Source: Hoyosella altamirensis (GTDB taxonomy: Bacteria > Actinomycetota > Actinomycetes > Mycobacteriales > Mycobacteriaceae). From it: a stretch of 64,000 nucleotides of DNA. Both the position numbers and the translations under genes were made by a program. The stretch spans positions 186,001-250,000 of the forward strand of contig NZ_JACHWS010000002.1 of NCBI RefSeq assembly GCF_014191505.1, given 5' to 3'. Numbering within the stretch: position 1 is the first letter of the stretch; each line of letters opens with the position of its first letter. The notes below the pieces were generated by a model. It saw only the letters and a list, made by a program, of their open reading frames with translations. It made no database searches and had not been told where the DNA came from. Of this stretch, positions 1-14,594 are shown in pieces.

Positions 1-30
1 AGTAGCCGAAAATTGGTCCAGAAATGGGTC

Positions 31-58
31 AGAGGGGGACCCTGGTGGGTCCCCCTCT
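31..58 (-). terminator. Terminator hairpin downstream of 5S rRNA
   Basis: A perfect 12-bp stem (31-42 pairing with 47-58) with a four-base loop lies just beyond the 3' end of the 5S gene in the direction of rRNA transcription. The run of T after it is weak, but position and stem strength fit the end of the rrn operon. Confidence 0.75.
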
Positions 59-67
59 GTTTGTTGG

Positions 68-187
68 TGTCCGGCGGTGTCCTACTCTCCCGCACTCTCG
101 CGTGTGCAGTACCATCGGCGCTGGAGGGCTTAGCTTCCGGGTTCGGGATGGGTCCGGGCGTTTCCCGCTCCGCTATGGCCGCCGTGA
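68..187 (-). rRNA. rrf: 5S ribosomal RNA
   Basis: Read on the minus strand this matches actinobacterial 5S rRNA: it begins near GTCACGGCGGCC, contains the internal GGAAACGCCCGG and CCGAACCCGGAAGCTAAG type blocks, and ends near GGACACCGCCGGAC. It is the last gene of the 16S-23S-5S operon, about 90 bases after 23S. Ends are estimated by analogy to known actinobacterial 5S and may be off by a few bases. Confidence 0.93.
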
Positions 188-279
188 CAAGCTTTTTTTG
201 TTGTGGCAAGGGGTGGTGTGTTGTTTCAGATGCTGGGTAGTGGTGTGCGCGTGTTTTTGTGTTGTGTTGGGTTGTGTGT

Positions 280-5269
<4,990 letters not shown>

Positions 5270-5456
5270 AAAACCAAACACACCCCAACACCCCACAAAG
5301 GAGCACCAGAGCACGATCAGAAAAACAGAGCCAAAAACTGGCAAAAAAAACAAAAAACAGACACCCAACCCCGACTAGGGATCTGAATCAGGCATCCAAA
5401 CAACAGCACCAAAGGACTGCCATCAATCCCGGCACCATCAAACAAAAACCAAAACA

Positions 5457-5477
5457 CTGTTGAGTTCTCAAACAACA
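5457..5477 (-). promoter_or_regulatory. boxA-like antitermination element in the rRNA leader
   Basis: The minus strand reads TTGTTTGAGAACTCAACAG, the standard actinobacterial rrn leader element about 190 bases before mature 16S. A close copy recurs in the 16S-23S spacer. Confidence 0.65.
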
Positions 5478-5529
5478 CACCCCAAGACCCAAACCAAACA
5501 GTCCAGACCCCCTCAGGGCACGATCGTCC

Positions 5530-5558
5530 ACCCTAGCAGCGCTGATTCGCTCCCGCAA
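5530..5558 (-). promoter_or_regulatory. rRNA operon promoter
   Basis: On the minus strand TTGCGG (5553-5558) and TAGGGT (5530-5535) are separated by exactly 17 bases, fitting an actinobacterial housekeeping sigma promoter. Transcription would start near 5523, about 250 bases before 16S. The A/C-rich plus-strand leader follows at once. Confidence 0.65.
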
Positions 5559-5847
5559 GTTCCGCGAAGGGACCTTGTTTGAGTGAGTCGGTGTGCTTTG
5601 AGGGACTGCCTTCGGCTGGGGGAAGTTTCTCTCCGCATCCGCTGGCTCCAAGAAAGTTACACACATGCAAACGGAAAAACAAATGCGCTGGTAGGGAGCT
5701 TGCCTGTCTTACGTCGGGGCACCACCCGCACGCCGCAACGGGCACGCCCACCCTCGCTGTGCGGCACCCTGACCGACGCCGAGAGCGAGTGTAGAAACCC
5801 GCACCCGCACTAGACTGTCTTCACGCAGGCGCATCGGAAAGGTGTAT

Positions 5848-6501
5848 ATGGCTGCCCCGGACGATTCACCAAAAGGATCAGAGCGAAAAGTTTGGGCTGG
5901 CACCACACTTGAGGAACGTCGGGCCGAGCGCAGGCGGAATCTGATGGAAGCCGCGCTCTCTCTAATCGGAGACGAGGGCTGCACGGCGGTCACGGTCCGG
6001 TCGGTCTGCCGCAAAGCCGGCCTGACGGATCGATACTTCTACGAGAACTTCAACGGCCGCGACGATCTTGTCGTTACAACATTCGACGAAGTGGCCGTAG
6101 AAGCTCTCACTCTTCTCCGGGACTCCATCTCGAGCCTTCCCGATGATTCACTCGAAACTCGAGCGCGCACGATCGTCAATGCGTTCCTTTCGTTCGCCAT
6201 CGATGATCCCCGCAAGGGCAGGCTTTTGCTCGTCGAGCCACTCGCTGAGAAGGCGCTGACCGGCGTGGGCGTGACGTTCGGGCCGACAATCACAAAATTG
6301 ATGCGCGCCCAGTTCCCCGCCGGAACCGATCGGCCGAGCCGCACCTCCCGGGCGATGACCGCCCTTGGACTCACCGGATCTCTCGGCGCCCTGTTCTCTG
6401 CGTGGCTCGCGGGCACGTTGCGCGTCACCCGTGACGAACTCACCGATCACTGCGTCATCCTCATCCTCAATTCCTACGCACCGCGACGCCCAACTTCTTA
6501 A
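5848..6501 (+). CDS. TetR/AcrR family transcriptional regulator
   Basis: A 217-residue DNA-binding regulator. The N-terminal TetR helix-turn-helix is clear around residues 22-65, with AGLTDRYFYENF as the recognition-helix stretch followed by the FxxxDxL-like continuation. The C-terminal half is the usual divergent ligand and dimer domain. I chose ATG at 5848 because GGAAAGG sits five bases ahead; a GTG at 5842 overlaps that site. The gene precedes the acyl-CoA dehydrogenase and thioesterase genes by 122 bases and is a plausible local regulator of them. No clear palindrome was found to prove this. The ligand is unknown, with an acyl-CoA guessed from context. Confidence 0.9.
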   Translation: MAAPDDSPKGSERKVWAGTTLEERRAERRRNLMEAALSLIGDEGCTAVTVRSVCRKAGLTDRYFYENFNGRDDLVVTTFDEVAVEALTLLRDSISSLPDDSLETRARTIVNAFLSFAIDDPRKGRLLLVEPLAEKALTGVGVTFGPTITKLMRAQFPAGTDRPSRTSRAMTALGLTGSLGALFSAWLAGTLRVTRDELTDHCVILILNSYAPRRPTS

Positions 6502-6508
6502 CTTCTGA

Positions 6509-6537
6509 TTGACGGCCCTTACGATCACAAATAGATT
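6509..6537 (+). promoter_or_regulatory. Promoter of the acyl-CoA dehydrogenase gene
   Basis: TTGACG (6509-6514) and TAGATT (6532-6537) are separated by 17 bases, a near-consensus housekeeping promoter. It starts eight bases after the TetR stop codon and would yield a leader of about 80 bases before the ATG at 6624. Confidence 0.7.
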
Positions 6538-6623
6538 GATGACAGCCGTCCTCACTTCAATGGGGGCTCGATGGCGACGTCGCGCGTACACCCAGTGAAC
6601 GCGCCGATTCAACGGAGAATCAC

Positions 6624-7904
6624 ATGATTGAGTGGTCCGAAACCGACCTCATGATGCGCGATGCTATCCGCGAGTTCATCAACAAAGAGGTCCGCCCGCA
6701 CGTAGACGAACTCGAGCACGGCGACATGCCGCCGTACGACCTGCTGAGGAAACTCTTCACGTCTTTCGGCATCGACGTGATGGCTCGTGAGACTGTGACA
6801 AAGATGCTCGACAAACAGCGGGCACGAGAGGCAGCTGTCGCAGCGGGCGAAGCCCCACCCGACAAGGACGCCAACAAGAAGTCCGGCGAACGGCGAAGTT
6901 CGGCCGGTTTTGGAGGAGGACAAGAATCGCTCGGCGCGATTCTGTGCAGCGAGCTTTGCGGCGTAAGCATGGGGATGTTCGCCGCCATGGGCGTCAGCCT
7001 TGGCTTGGGAGCCGCAACCATCCAGGCACGGGGCACGCTCGAACAGAAGGAACGGTGGCTCCCCCCACTCGTCACCATGGAGAAGGTCGCCGCCTGGGCG
7101 CTCACCGAACCCGATTCTGGTTCCGATGCGTTCGGTGGCATGAAAACCACCGTCAAACGTGACGGTGACGACTACCTGCTCAACGGCCAGAAAACCTTCA
7201 TCACGAACGGACCCTATGCCGACACCGTGATCGTCTACGCGAAGCTAGATGAGAAGGACGGCACTCCGCCGCGCGACCGTAAGGTACTGACATTCGTGCT
7301 CGACAAAGGGATGGAGGGTTTCACCCAATCCCGGCCAATGCGCAAGATGGGTCTCCACTCCTCCCCCACCGGTGAACTGTTCTTCGACAACGTCCGCCTC
7401 GGCCGCGACCGCCTTCTCGGCGAAACCGAGAACCACGAAGGCGGGGACGGCCGCCAAAGCGCGAAGGAGGGCTTCGTCGTAGAGAGGATGGGCGTAGCCG
7501 CAATGGCCCTCGGCGTCATCAATGAGTGTCGGCGCCTGTGCATCGAGTATGCGAAGGACAGAAAGCTTTGGGGCACACCAATAGCCGATCTGCAGCTGAT
7601 TCAGCTCAAACTCGCGAAGATGGAGGTGGCGCGCGTCAACGTCCAGAACATGGTTTTCCAGGGCATCGAAATGGGACGAGCAGGCAAGATGCCCTCCTTG
7701 GCGGAAGCATCGGCAATGAAATGGTACGCCTCTGAAACCGCCACTGAAGTGGCTATGGACGCCGTACAACTCTTCGGTGGCAACGGATACATGTCGGAGT
7801 ACCGAGTCGAACAGCTCGCGCGCGACGCTAAGTCGCTGATGATCTACGCGGGCAGCAACGAAGTCCAAATCACCCACGTCGCGAAGGGATTGCTAGGTAA
7901 ATGA
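6624..7904 (+). CDS. Acyl-CoA dehydrogenase family protein
   Basis: A 426-residue FAD enzyme predicted to introduce an alpha-beta double bond into an acyl-CoA. The N-terminal helical domain is followed by the FAD and substrate segment WALTEPDSGSDAFGGMKT (near residues 155-172), a beta domain, and a C-terminal helical domain with VQLFGGNGYMSEYRVE and IYAGSNEVQ, both family hallmarks. It is somewhat longer than the usual 380-400 residues because residues about 70-100 carry a charged insert (ANKKSGERRSS). The ATG at 6624 has GGAG ten bases upstream. It overlaps the thioesterase-like gene by four bases, so the two are translationally coupled. Chain-length specificity cannot be read from sequence. 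Confidence 0.92.
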   Translation: MIEWSETDLMMRDAIREFINKEVRPHVDELEHGDMPPYDLLRKLFTSFGIDVMARETVTKMLDKQRAREAAVAAGEAPPDKDANKKSGERRSSAGFGGGQESLGAILCSELCGVSMGMFAAMGVSLGLGAATIQARGTLEQKERWLPPLVTMEKVAAWALTEPDSGSDAFGGMKTTVKRDGDDYLLNGQKTFITNGPYADTVIVYAKLDEKDGTPPRDRKVLTFVLDKGMEGFTQSRPMRKMGLHSSPTGELFFDNVRLGRDRLLGETENHEGGDGRQSAKEGFVVERMGVAAMALGVINECRRLCIEYAKDRKLWGTPIADLQLIQLKLAKMEVARVNVQNMVFQGIEMGRAGKMPSLAEASAMKWYASETATEVAMDAVQLFGGNGYMSEYRVEQLARDAKSLMIYAGSNEVQITHVAKGLLGK

Positions 7905-8359
7905 GTGACGAACCTCCCTATCTCATGATGGCCAACGCCGGGATCGAGCACATGCTGCCGCCAGCGCACCGCATGGGCGTAAGGATTGTCGAGCTCGAGA
8001 AAGGCCGTGTCGTCGGTGAAGTCCCGGTTGACGGCAACACGAACCATATCGGGACCATCTACGCTGGAGTGCTGTTCACCGTCGCTGAGGTGCTCGGCGG
8101 TGCAATCTGTTTGCCGACATTCGACAGCGCGAACTTCTACCCCATCGTGAAGGATGTGCGAATCCGTTTCCGTCGTCCGGCCACCACGACGATTCGTGCG
8201 ACAACCGTGCTCCCAACTGACATCGTCGAGACAGTTGCTGAGGCGGCCGAAGCGAATGGCAAAGCAGACTTCGAACTAGATGCCGAACTCACCGACACCA
8301 GTGGGCAGGTAGTCGCTACCACCCACGGGATCTATCAGTTGCGTAAGCACGGAACGTAG
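7901..8359 (+). CDS. Hotdog-fold thioesterase-like protein (DUF4442/PaaI type)
   Basis: A 152-residue single-domain protein whose layout fits the hotdog thioesterase superfamily: a helix bearing HIGTIYAGVLFTVAEVLGG (residues about 47-65) followed by four beta strands ending in ATTHGIYQLRKHG. It most resembles the DUF4442/YiiD C-terminal group rather than a classical PaaI enzyme. The start overlaps the acyl-CoA dehydrogenase stop by four bases (ATGA). By context it may hydrolyse the acyl-CoA or enoyl-CoA made by that enzyme. Substrate is unproven. Confidence 0.8.
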   Translation: MSDEPPYLMMANAGIEHMLPPAHRMGVRIVELEKGRVVGEVPVDGNTNHIGTIYAGVLFTVAEVLGGAICLPTFDSANFYPIVKDVRIRFRRPATTTIRATTVLPTDIVETVAEAAEANGKADFELDAELTDTSGQVVATTHGIYQLRKHGT

Positions 8360-8852
8360 CCAAACTCAGTCAGGCCCCAGCAGTGGCCCGATGGCGAGGC
8401 CACGTTCATCGGATTCAGGGCTCGCGTCGATCCGGCGAATCAGTTCCTGATCGCCTCCCGGCCCGTCATCCAATGGCACCGTCGTCCTCCCGCCTAGCCT
8501 GCGCCTTCGATGCTGACGCGGCTGCCGAACCATCGTCGGTGCCGCGCAAATGCGCGCGTAACCCCGCACTCCGAGCGGTCTTTGATGAGCCCGAACGCGT
8601 TGAAAGATTCTGCCGACTCGCCTTTTGCCGCCGCTGCTACGACGGCATCGTGAGACCAGGCGACGTTATCCAGCCAGCTTAAATTCAGCAGGTTGCGGTG
8701 CGGGGCCTCCAGGTAGACACGCCGATCTACGGACAACTCATGCTCTACATCAACCATTCACCTTTGCGCTACCTCCCCGTGGGACTGCGCACGGCTTCCG
8801 GTGATCGACTCGTGGTGTTATTCGCCTATTAGTCATCCGGAATGGAGCACAG
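8360..8852. other. 493-base region without a convincing gene
   Basis: Three short overlapping frames exist here. The most protein-like is on the minus strand at 8494-8757 (87 codons), followed in another frame by 8366-8569; together they might be a frameshifted relic, but I recognise no family. The last ~35 bases contain GGAATGGAG, the ribosome site of the symporter gene at 8853. No strong terminator or promoter is evident. Confidence 0.5.
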
Positions 8853-10088
8853 ATGTCCAACCCGCCAAGAGGGGGCACGTCTGCGACCGTCGCCAGTGAA
8901 GCCTCCCGGCCACCGTCTCGAATTCGCGGTCCACTGGATTTTCTGCCGCTGAGTGGCCAGGCGCAGAAGTACGCGAACTGGCTCGGCGTCGTCGCTGGCG
9001 TCTACGTACTCATCACCGCAGTGAGTCTGATCGGGGCGGGCTTCAAGGCAGCGACGGGCGATCAGGCTGGCCAGCTGTTCCAGTTCGCGTCCAACCCGTT
9101 CATCGCACTGATGATCGGTGTACTAGCGACCGCAGCCACCCAATCGTCCTCCACAACGACGTCAATCACGGTCGGCTTGGTCGCCGGCGGCTTGCCCCTC
9201 GAAATCGCGATTCCGGTACTGATGGGCGCCAATATCGGTACAACACTGACGAACACACTGGTCAGCCTGGGCATGGTGCGCGACAAAGAGGGTTTCAAAC
9301 GCGCTTTCGCCGCGGCCACCATCCACGACTTCTTCAACCTGATTGCGGTGGCAATCTTCCTGCCACTCGAGTTGATGTTCGGTGTCCTTGCACGGTCTTC
9401 CGCCTGGCTGGCCGACCAGACCTCGGGCACTGACGGAGGTATCTTCGCGACAGTCTTCGGCGGTCTGGGCGAGTTCGTCAAGGCGGTAACCACACCCGGC
9501 GCAGATGCCGTGAAGTGGGCCGCTGGGCCGCTCCCCGACCCGTGGTACGGCATTTCGCTGATCTTCATCGGCATCGCCCTGATCCTGTTCGTCATCAGCT
9601 TCATCGGAAAACTGCTGAAGGTCCTGATGGTGGGCAAGGCCGCTGAGGTACTGCATACGGCCATCGGCCGCGGTCCTCTCACCGGCATCACGTCTGGCGC
9701 GGTAGTAACGGTGATGGTGCAGTCCTCCTCAACGACCACCAGCCTGGCAGTACCCCTGGCCGGCTCTGGACAGTTCTCACTGCGCCAGATCTATCCCTTC
9801 ACAATCGGCGCGAACATCGGCACAACGGTGACCGCACTCATTGCTGCTTTCGGGTTCACCGGGATCGAGGCCTCCCTCGCGCTACAAGCCGCGTACGTGC
9901 ACCTGCTATTCAACCTATTCGCGACAACACTGATCTTCGGGCTTCCGTTCCTGCGCGTCGTGCCGCTGCGGGGCGCAAGCTGGCTTGCTGGAATGGCCAC
10001 GGAAAACAAGCTCTATGCAGCCACCTGGGTGCTCGGCGTGTTCGTCCTAGTACCACTCGCCCTGATCGCCCTCACCGTCCTCTTCTGA
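8853..10088 (+). CDS. Na+/phosphate symporter (Na/Pi cotransporter family)
   Basis: A 411-residue multi-pass inner-membrane protein. It shows the two inverted repeats of the Na/Pi cotransporter family: TQSSSTTTSITVGL with GANIGTTLTN in the first half, and VQSSSTTTSLAVPL with GANIGTTVTA in the second. The QSSS and GANIGTT elements form the ion and phosphate site. The cytoplasmic PhoU-like tail found in many NptA homologues is absent; the protein ends after its last membrane helix. GGAATGGAG precedes the ATG at 8853. It heads a tight three-gene unit with a coiled-coil protein and a PstS-like lipoprotein, so phosphate uptake is the likely role. Confidence 0.93.
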   Translation: MSNPPRGGTSATVASEASRPPSRIRGPLDFLPLSGQAQKYANWLGVVAGVYVLITAVSLIGAGFKAATGDQAGQLFQFASNPFIALMIGVLATAATQSSSTTTSITVGLVAGGLPLEIAIPVLMGANIGTTLTNTLVSLGMVRDKEGFKRAFAAATIHDFFNLIAVAIFLPLELMFGVLARSSAWLADQTSGTDGGIFATVFGGLGEFVKAVTTPGADAVKWAAGPLPDPWYGISLIFIGIALILFVISFIGKLLKVLMVGKAAEVLHTAIGRGPLTGITSGAVVTVMVQSSSTTTSLAVPLAGSGQFSLRQIYPFTIGANIGTTVTALIAAFGFTGIEASLALQAAYVHLLFNLFATTLIFGLPFLRVVPLRGASWLAGMATENKLYAATWVLGVFVLVPLALIALTVLF

Positions 10089-10100
10089 CCGGAGAAACAA

Positions 10101-10415
10101 ATGACTGACAACCAGGATTTCGCTAGCGGGCGCAGCGGGGCCGACCTTGACCGTGAGCTCGAGCAGCTGCTCGAGGAAGCCGAAGCGACGGTCGTCCGGC
10201 TGCGCCGTGAACTCCATAGCCGTCGTGAGTTCGCAGCTCAGCATGCAGAAATCGACAAGCTCGACGAGCACATGGCGAACGCACGGGTCCAATGGAGCGA
10301 GGTTCGCGCCTTCTTCGAAGACGTGCTGAGCCAGTTGCTCTCCCGGGAGTCCGCCAGCCAGGCCCGCTCGACCGGGATCACAGCACGGCACGAAGGAGAG
10401 AACGACCGTGGGTAA
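10101..10415 (+). CDS. Small coiled-coil protein of unknown function
   Basis: A 104-residue, highly charged, probably cytoplasmic protein with no membrane segment. Residues about 15-80 are predicted helical, with heptad-like L/E/R patterns (DLDRELEQLLEEAEATVVRL) typical of a coiled coil. A good GGAG precedes the ATG. It starts 12 bases after the symporter stop and overlaps the PstS-like start by eight bases, so it is made together with both. It could replace the missing PhoU-like tail of the symporter in trans, but that is only a hypothesis. I do not recognise a family. Confidence 0.75.
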   Translation: MTDNQDFASGRSGADLDRELEQLLEEAEATVVRLRRELHSRREFAAQHAEIDKLDEHMANARVQWSEVRAFFEDVLSQLLSRESASQARSTGITARHEGENDRG

Positions 10416-11403
10416 CCTTCTCACTCAGCGGGCGCTTCCTGTGGTTTCAGTCGCAGCGCTCGCGCTCCTCGTCACGCCGGGATGCAGCAGTTCAGAAGCG
10501 GCGGCGCCGATCGAGGTATCCGGATCGTCGACCGTCGCACCAATAACTGAAGCGATTGCGCGGGACGGTCGCTTCGATGTGGCAGTCACGCCGGAAGGCA
10601 CGACAGACGGATTTGCTCGCTTCTGCAACGGTGAAACTCCGATCAACAACGCCTCTGAAGCAATCCCGGGGCCTGGCCAGCGGACAGATTACGTTGCGAT
10701 GTGCGCCGAGAACGGAGTCGAGTACATCGAGCTTCCGATCGGCCTCGACGCGCTCAGCTTGGTGCGCAACGAAGCGAACGACTTCGCTCAGGATCTGACG
10801 CTCGATGAACTGAAGCGAATTTGGTCACCAGATTCGGGGATCACGCGCTGGAGCGACATTCGCCCAGACTGGCCTGCAGAAGCGATCAGCCTGTACGGGC
10901 GCCCTGACGGTTCGGGAACATTCGACTACTTCACGCACTTCGCCGTCGGAGAAGCTGGCTCAATCAGAAGCGACTACCGAGCCACCGACGACATGGCGGA
11001 ACTTGCACGCTGGATCGCCGAAGATGAAAACAGCCTCGGATTCATGGGCGCCGGAAACTACCTGGCGGCCGACGAGGAGTACCGCGACCGCATCGCGAAT
11101 GTGTCAGTGGAGGGTGTAGCACCGAGTCGGAGCAACGCCCAGGATGGGACCTATCAACCCTTCACGCGTCCACTCTTCATCTACGTATCGGCATCGGCGG
11201 CAGAGGACGCGGCCGTCGCTGACTTCGTTGAGTACTACCTCAGAACGGTACGGGGGATGCTGCCGCGCGTGTTCTTCTACGCGCTCCCAGCGGACGCATA
11301 TCCGCTCGTACAGCAGCGGTTCGACGACCGCATCACGGGCACAATGTTCGGCGGTGACCCGTTCACCGCGCGGCCAATTATGGAGACTCTGCAGGAAAGA
11401 TGA
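10408..11403 (+). CDS. PstS-like phosphate-binding lipoprotein
   Basis: A 331-residue substrate-binding protein. The N-terminus is a lipoprotein signal with Cys26 in the sequence LLVTPGCSSS, so the mature protein should be lipid-anchored outside the membrane. Just after it, VSGSSTVAPIT matches the phosphate-contacting start of PstS and SphX proteins, and GRPDGSGTFDYF near residue 170 matches the second phosphate loop. The start is GTG, overlapping the previous gene by eight bases. No pstC, pstA or pstB is present, so it is an orphan binding protein next to a Na+/phosphate symporter. A 16-bp hairpin ends the unit. Confidence 0.88.
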   Translation: MGNLLTQRALPVVSVAALALLVTPGCSSSEAAAPIEVSGSSTVAPITEAIARDGRFDVAVTPEGTTDGFARFCNGETPINNASEAIPGPGQRTDYVAMCAENGVEYIELPIGLDALSLVRNEANDFAQDLTLDELKRIWSPDSGITRWSDIRPDWPAEAISLYGRPDGSGTFDYFTHFAVGEAGSIRSDYRATDDMAELARWIAEDENSLGFMGAGNYLAADEEYRDRIANVSVEGVAPSRSNAQDGTYQPFTRPLFIYVSASAAEDAAVADFVEYYLRTVRGMLPRVFFYALPADAYPLVQQRFDDRITGTMFGGDPFTARPIMETLQER

Positions 11404-11418
11404 GGGTCAGAATGTGAC

Positions 11419-11453
11419 GAAAGCCCGGTGCATCTGAGATGCACCGGGCTTTC
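11419..11453. terminator. Bidirectional terminator between the phosphate unit and groEL
   Basis: A perfect 16-bp stem (11419-11434 with 11438-11453) with a three-base loop lies between two convergent genes. It is preceded by A and followed by T on both strands, so it can end transcription in either direction. Confidence 0.85.
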
Positions 11454-11466
11454 AGGTTTGGCTGGA

Positions 11467-13227
<1,761 letters not shown>

Positions 13228-13254
13228 CTAGCACTCTCATGTCTTGAGTGCCAG
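13228..13254 (-). promoter_or_regulatory. CIRCE operator, groEL-proximal copy
   Basis: CTAGCACTC, nine bases, then GAGTGCCAG: a 9-9-9 inverted repeat close to the CIRCE consensus TTAGCACTC-N9-GAGTGCTAA bound by HrcA. It lies about 136 bases before the groEL start. Confidence 0.93.
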
Positions 13255-13262
13255 ATCCATGT

Positions 13263-13289
13263 TTAGCACTCGTAGCATGTGAGTGCAAG
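13263..13289 (-). promoter_or_regulatory. CIRCE operator, distal copy
   Basis: TTAGCACTC, nine bases, then GAGTGCAAG, with a perfect consensus left arm. It lies eight bases from the proximal copy. Tandem CIRCE sites before groEL are known in actinomycetes and give tight heat-shock repression. Confidence 0.95.
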
Positions 13290-13400
13290 ATGGTGCGGCG
13301 GCCCGTCGGATCCGCGCTGAGCGAACACGCCTGCAGCCTGAACCGTTGCTGGCACTGCCTGCGGTGACGATCATTTTTCGCAAGGAAGGAATGGAGTGAC

Positions 13401-14318
13401 ATGCCCCATCGGTCCCCCAGTCGGCAGTCACCCCTGCCCTCCCGCGACGGAATCGACGCCGCCTGGATCCGTTTTCCTGACTTCTCGCCATGGACGACAG
13501 TGGGCGAGGCGATCAGCGTCAGATATCCAGCGCATTGGGAGCGGTTCGCGCAGCGGCTCGCAAGCGGTGAGGTCGTCGATCAGGGCGGGCTCCCCGTTCA
13601 CGAGGACACGTCGCTGCGGCGCGGTATGACGCTGTTTTACTACCGCGATCTCCCGGTTGAGGACCCCGTCCCGTTCGATATCACTGTTCTTTACCAGGAC
13701 TGCAATATCGTTGTCGCTGACAAGCCCCACTTCCTCGCGACCATGCCACGAGGCCAGCACGTCGCAGAGACAGCAACCGTGCGGCTCCGCAGACAGTTCC
13801 GGCTCCCTGAGCTCACTCCCGCCCACCGACTTGACCGGATGACCGCAGGGATTCTCCTCTTCACTATTCACGCGGGGGTTCGCAGCGCATATCAGGAGCT
13901 TTTCGCGCGGCACGGTGTCACGAAGGAGTACCTTGCCATCGCACCCCATAGTCCGGATCTCACGTTCCCGCTGACACGCTCCAGCAGAATCGTCAAACCT
14001 CGGGACGCACAGCGGGCATGCGAGGTCCAGGGCGAGGTTAATGCCATCACTCATATAGACCTCGAGGAGCACGACGCGGTGTGGGGGCGTTACCGTCTTC
14101 AGCCCGTCACTGGCCGCACGCACCAGCTTCGGGTCCACATGAACGCTTTAGGGATTCCAATCCGCGGCGACAATCTGTTTCCGAATGTCACGACGGTCAC
14201 ACCAGCAGATTACTCAAAAGAACCGCTACAACTGCTGGCGCAGACGCTGGCGTTCACCGACCCAATTACCCAGCTTGCGCGAAGGTTTGTCAGCGAGCGC
14301 ACCCTCACTGGCCTGTGA
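13401..14318 (+). CDS. RluA-family RNA pseudouridine synthase
   Basis: A 305-residue enzyme predicted to convert uridine to pseudouridine in rRNA or tRNA. The catalytic-aspartate motif HRLDRMTAGILLFT (residues about 142-155) is intact, followed by KEYLAIAP and the late GRTHQLRVHMNALGIPIRGD motif of the RluA/RluC/RluD group. There is no obvious S4 domain; residues 1-90 hold a divergent N-terminal extension. AAGGAAGG upstream supports the ATG at 13401. It is divergent from groEL. Which uridine it modifies cannot be told from sequence. Confidence 0.92.
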   Translation: MPHRSPSRQSPLPSRDGIDAAWIRFPDFSPWTTVGEAISVRYPAHWERFAQRLASGEVVDQGGLPVHEDTSLRRGMTLFYYRDLPVEDPVPFDITVLYQDCNIVVADKPHFLATMPRGQHVAETATVRLRRQFRLPELTPAHRLDRMTAGILLFTIHAGVRSAYQELFARHGVTKEYLAIAPHSPDLTFPLTRSSRIVKPRDAQRACEVQGEVNAITHIDLEEHDAVWGRYRLQPVTGRTHQLRVHMNALGIPIRGDNLFPNVTTVTPADYSKEPLQLLAQTLAFTDPITQLARRFVSERTLTGL

Positions 14319-14412
14319 GGCGACTGCGACTAGGATTTCCTCGAGAAGCTGGACATTTACTCGGGTTGTTTCCTAAGGAAATCCACGGTTTCTCTCGGAA
14401 ATGCGCTTCCGG

Positions 14413-14577
14413 TCACACAGGCGCGAACGCGCGGTCCAATATTTGAGTGATAGCGGCCGCCGCATCCCGTTCCCCCAGGCGCCCTGCCGCGACTTCCTCG
14501 ACAGCGCCATGCACGACGTTGCAATAGACCGCGATCAGCCAGTCTTCGGATAAGTTGGGTAACTCATACAGCGTTGT
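14413..14577 (-). pseudogene. Relic of a TetR-family regulator C-terminus
   Basis: On the minus strand an open stretch of 54 codons translates as ...EDWLIAVYCNVVHGAVEEVA, then AGRLGERDAAAAI, and ends at the stop at 14413-14415. This is the usual last two helices of a TetR regulator (a W-L-x-A-x-x-x-x-x-V-H-x-A pattern followed by AGRL). No start codon or helix-turn-helix precedes it; the frame is closed at 14578-14580 where the next gene begins. It looks like the tail of a regulator whose front was deleted. It is too short to be an intact gene. Confidence 0.55.
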
Positions 14578-14594
14578 TCATCTTAGGAGCCACA

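Larger units (their letters stand above)
5270..5847 (-). other. rRNA operon leader and promoter region
   Basis: This 578-base stretch between 16S and the TetR gene holds no convincing coding frame. It contains the A/C-rich leader with a boxA-like element (5457-5477) and an rRNA promoter (5530-5558). A second, weaker promoter may lie farther upstream: a minus-strand TAACTT, 17 bases after TTGTTT, falls in about 5655-5685. On the plus strand a TAGACT at 5811-5816 may be the -10 of the TetR gene. Confidence 0.7.
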
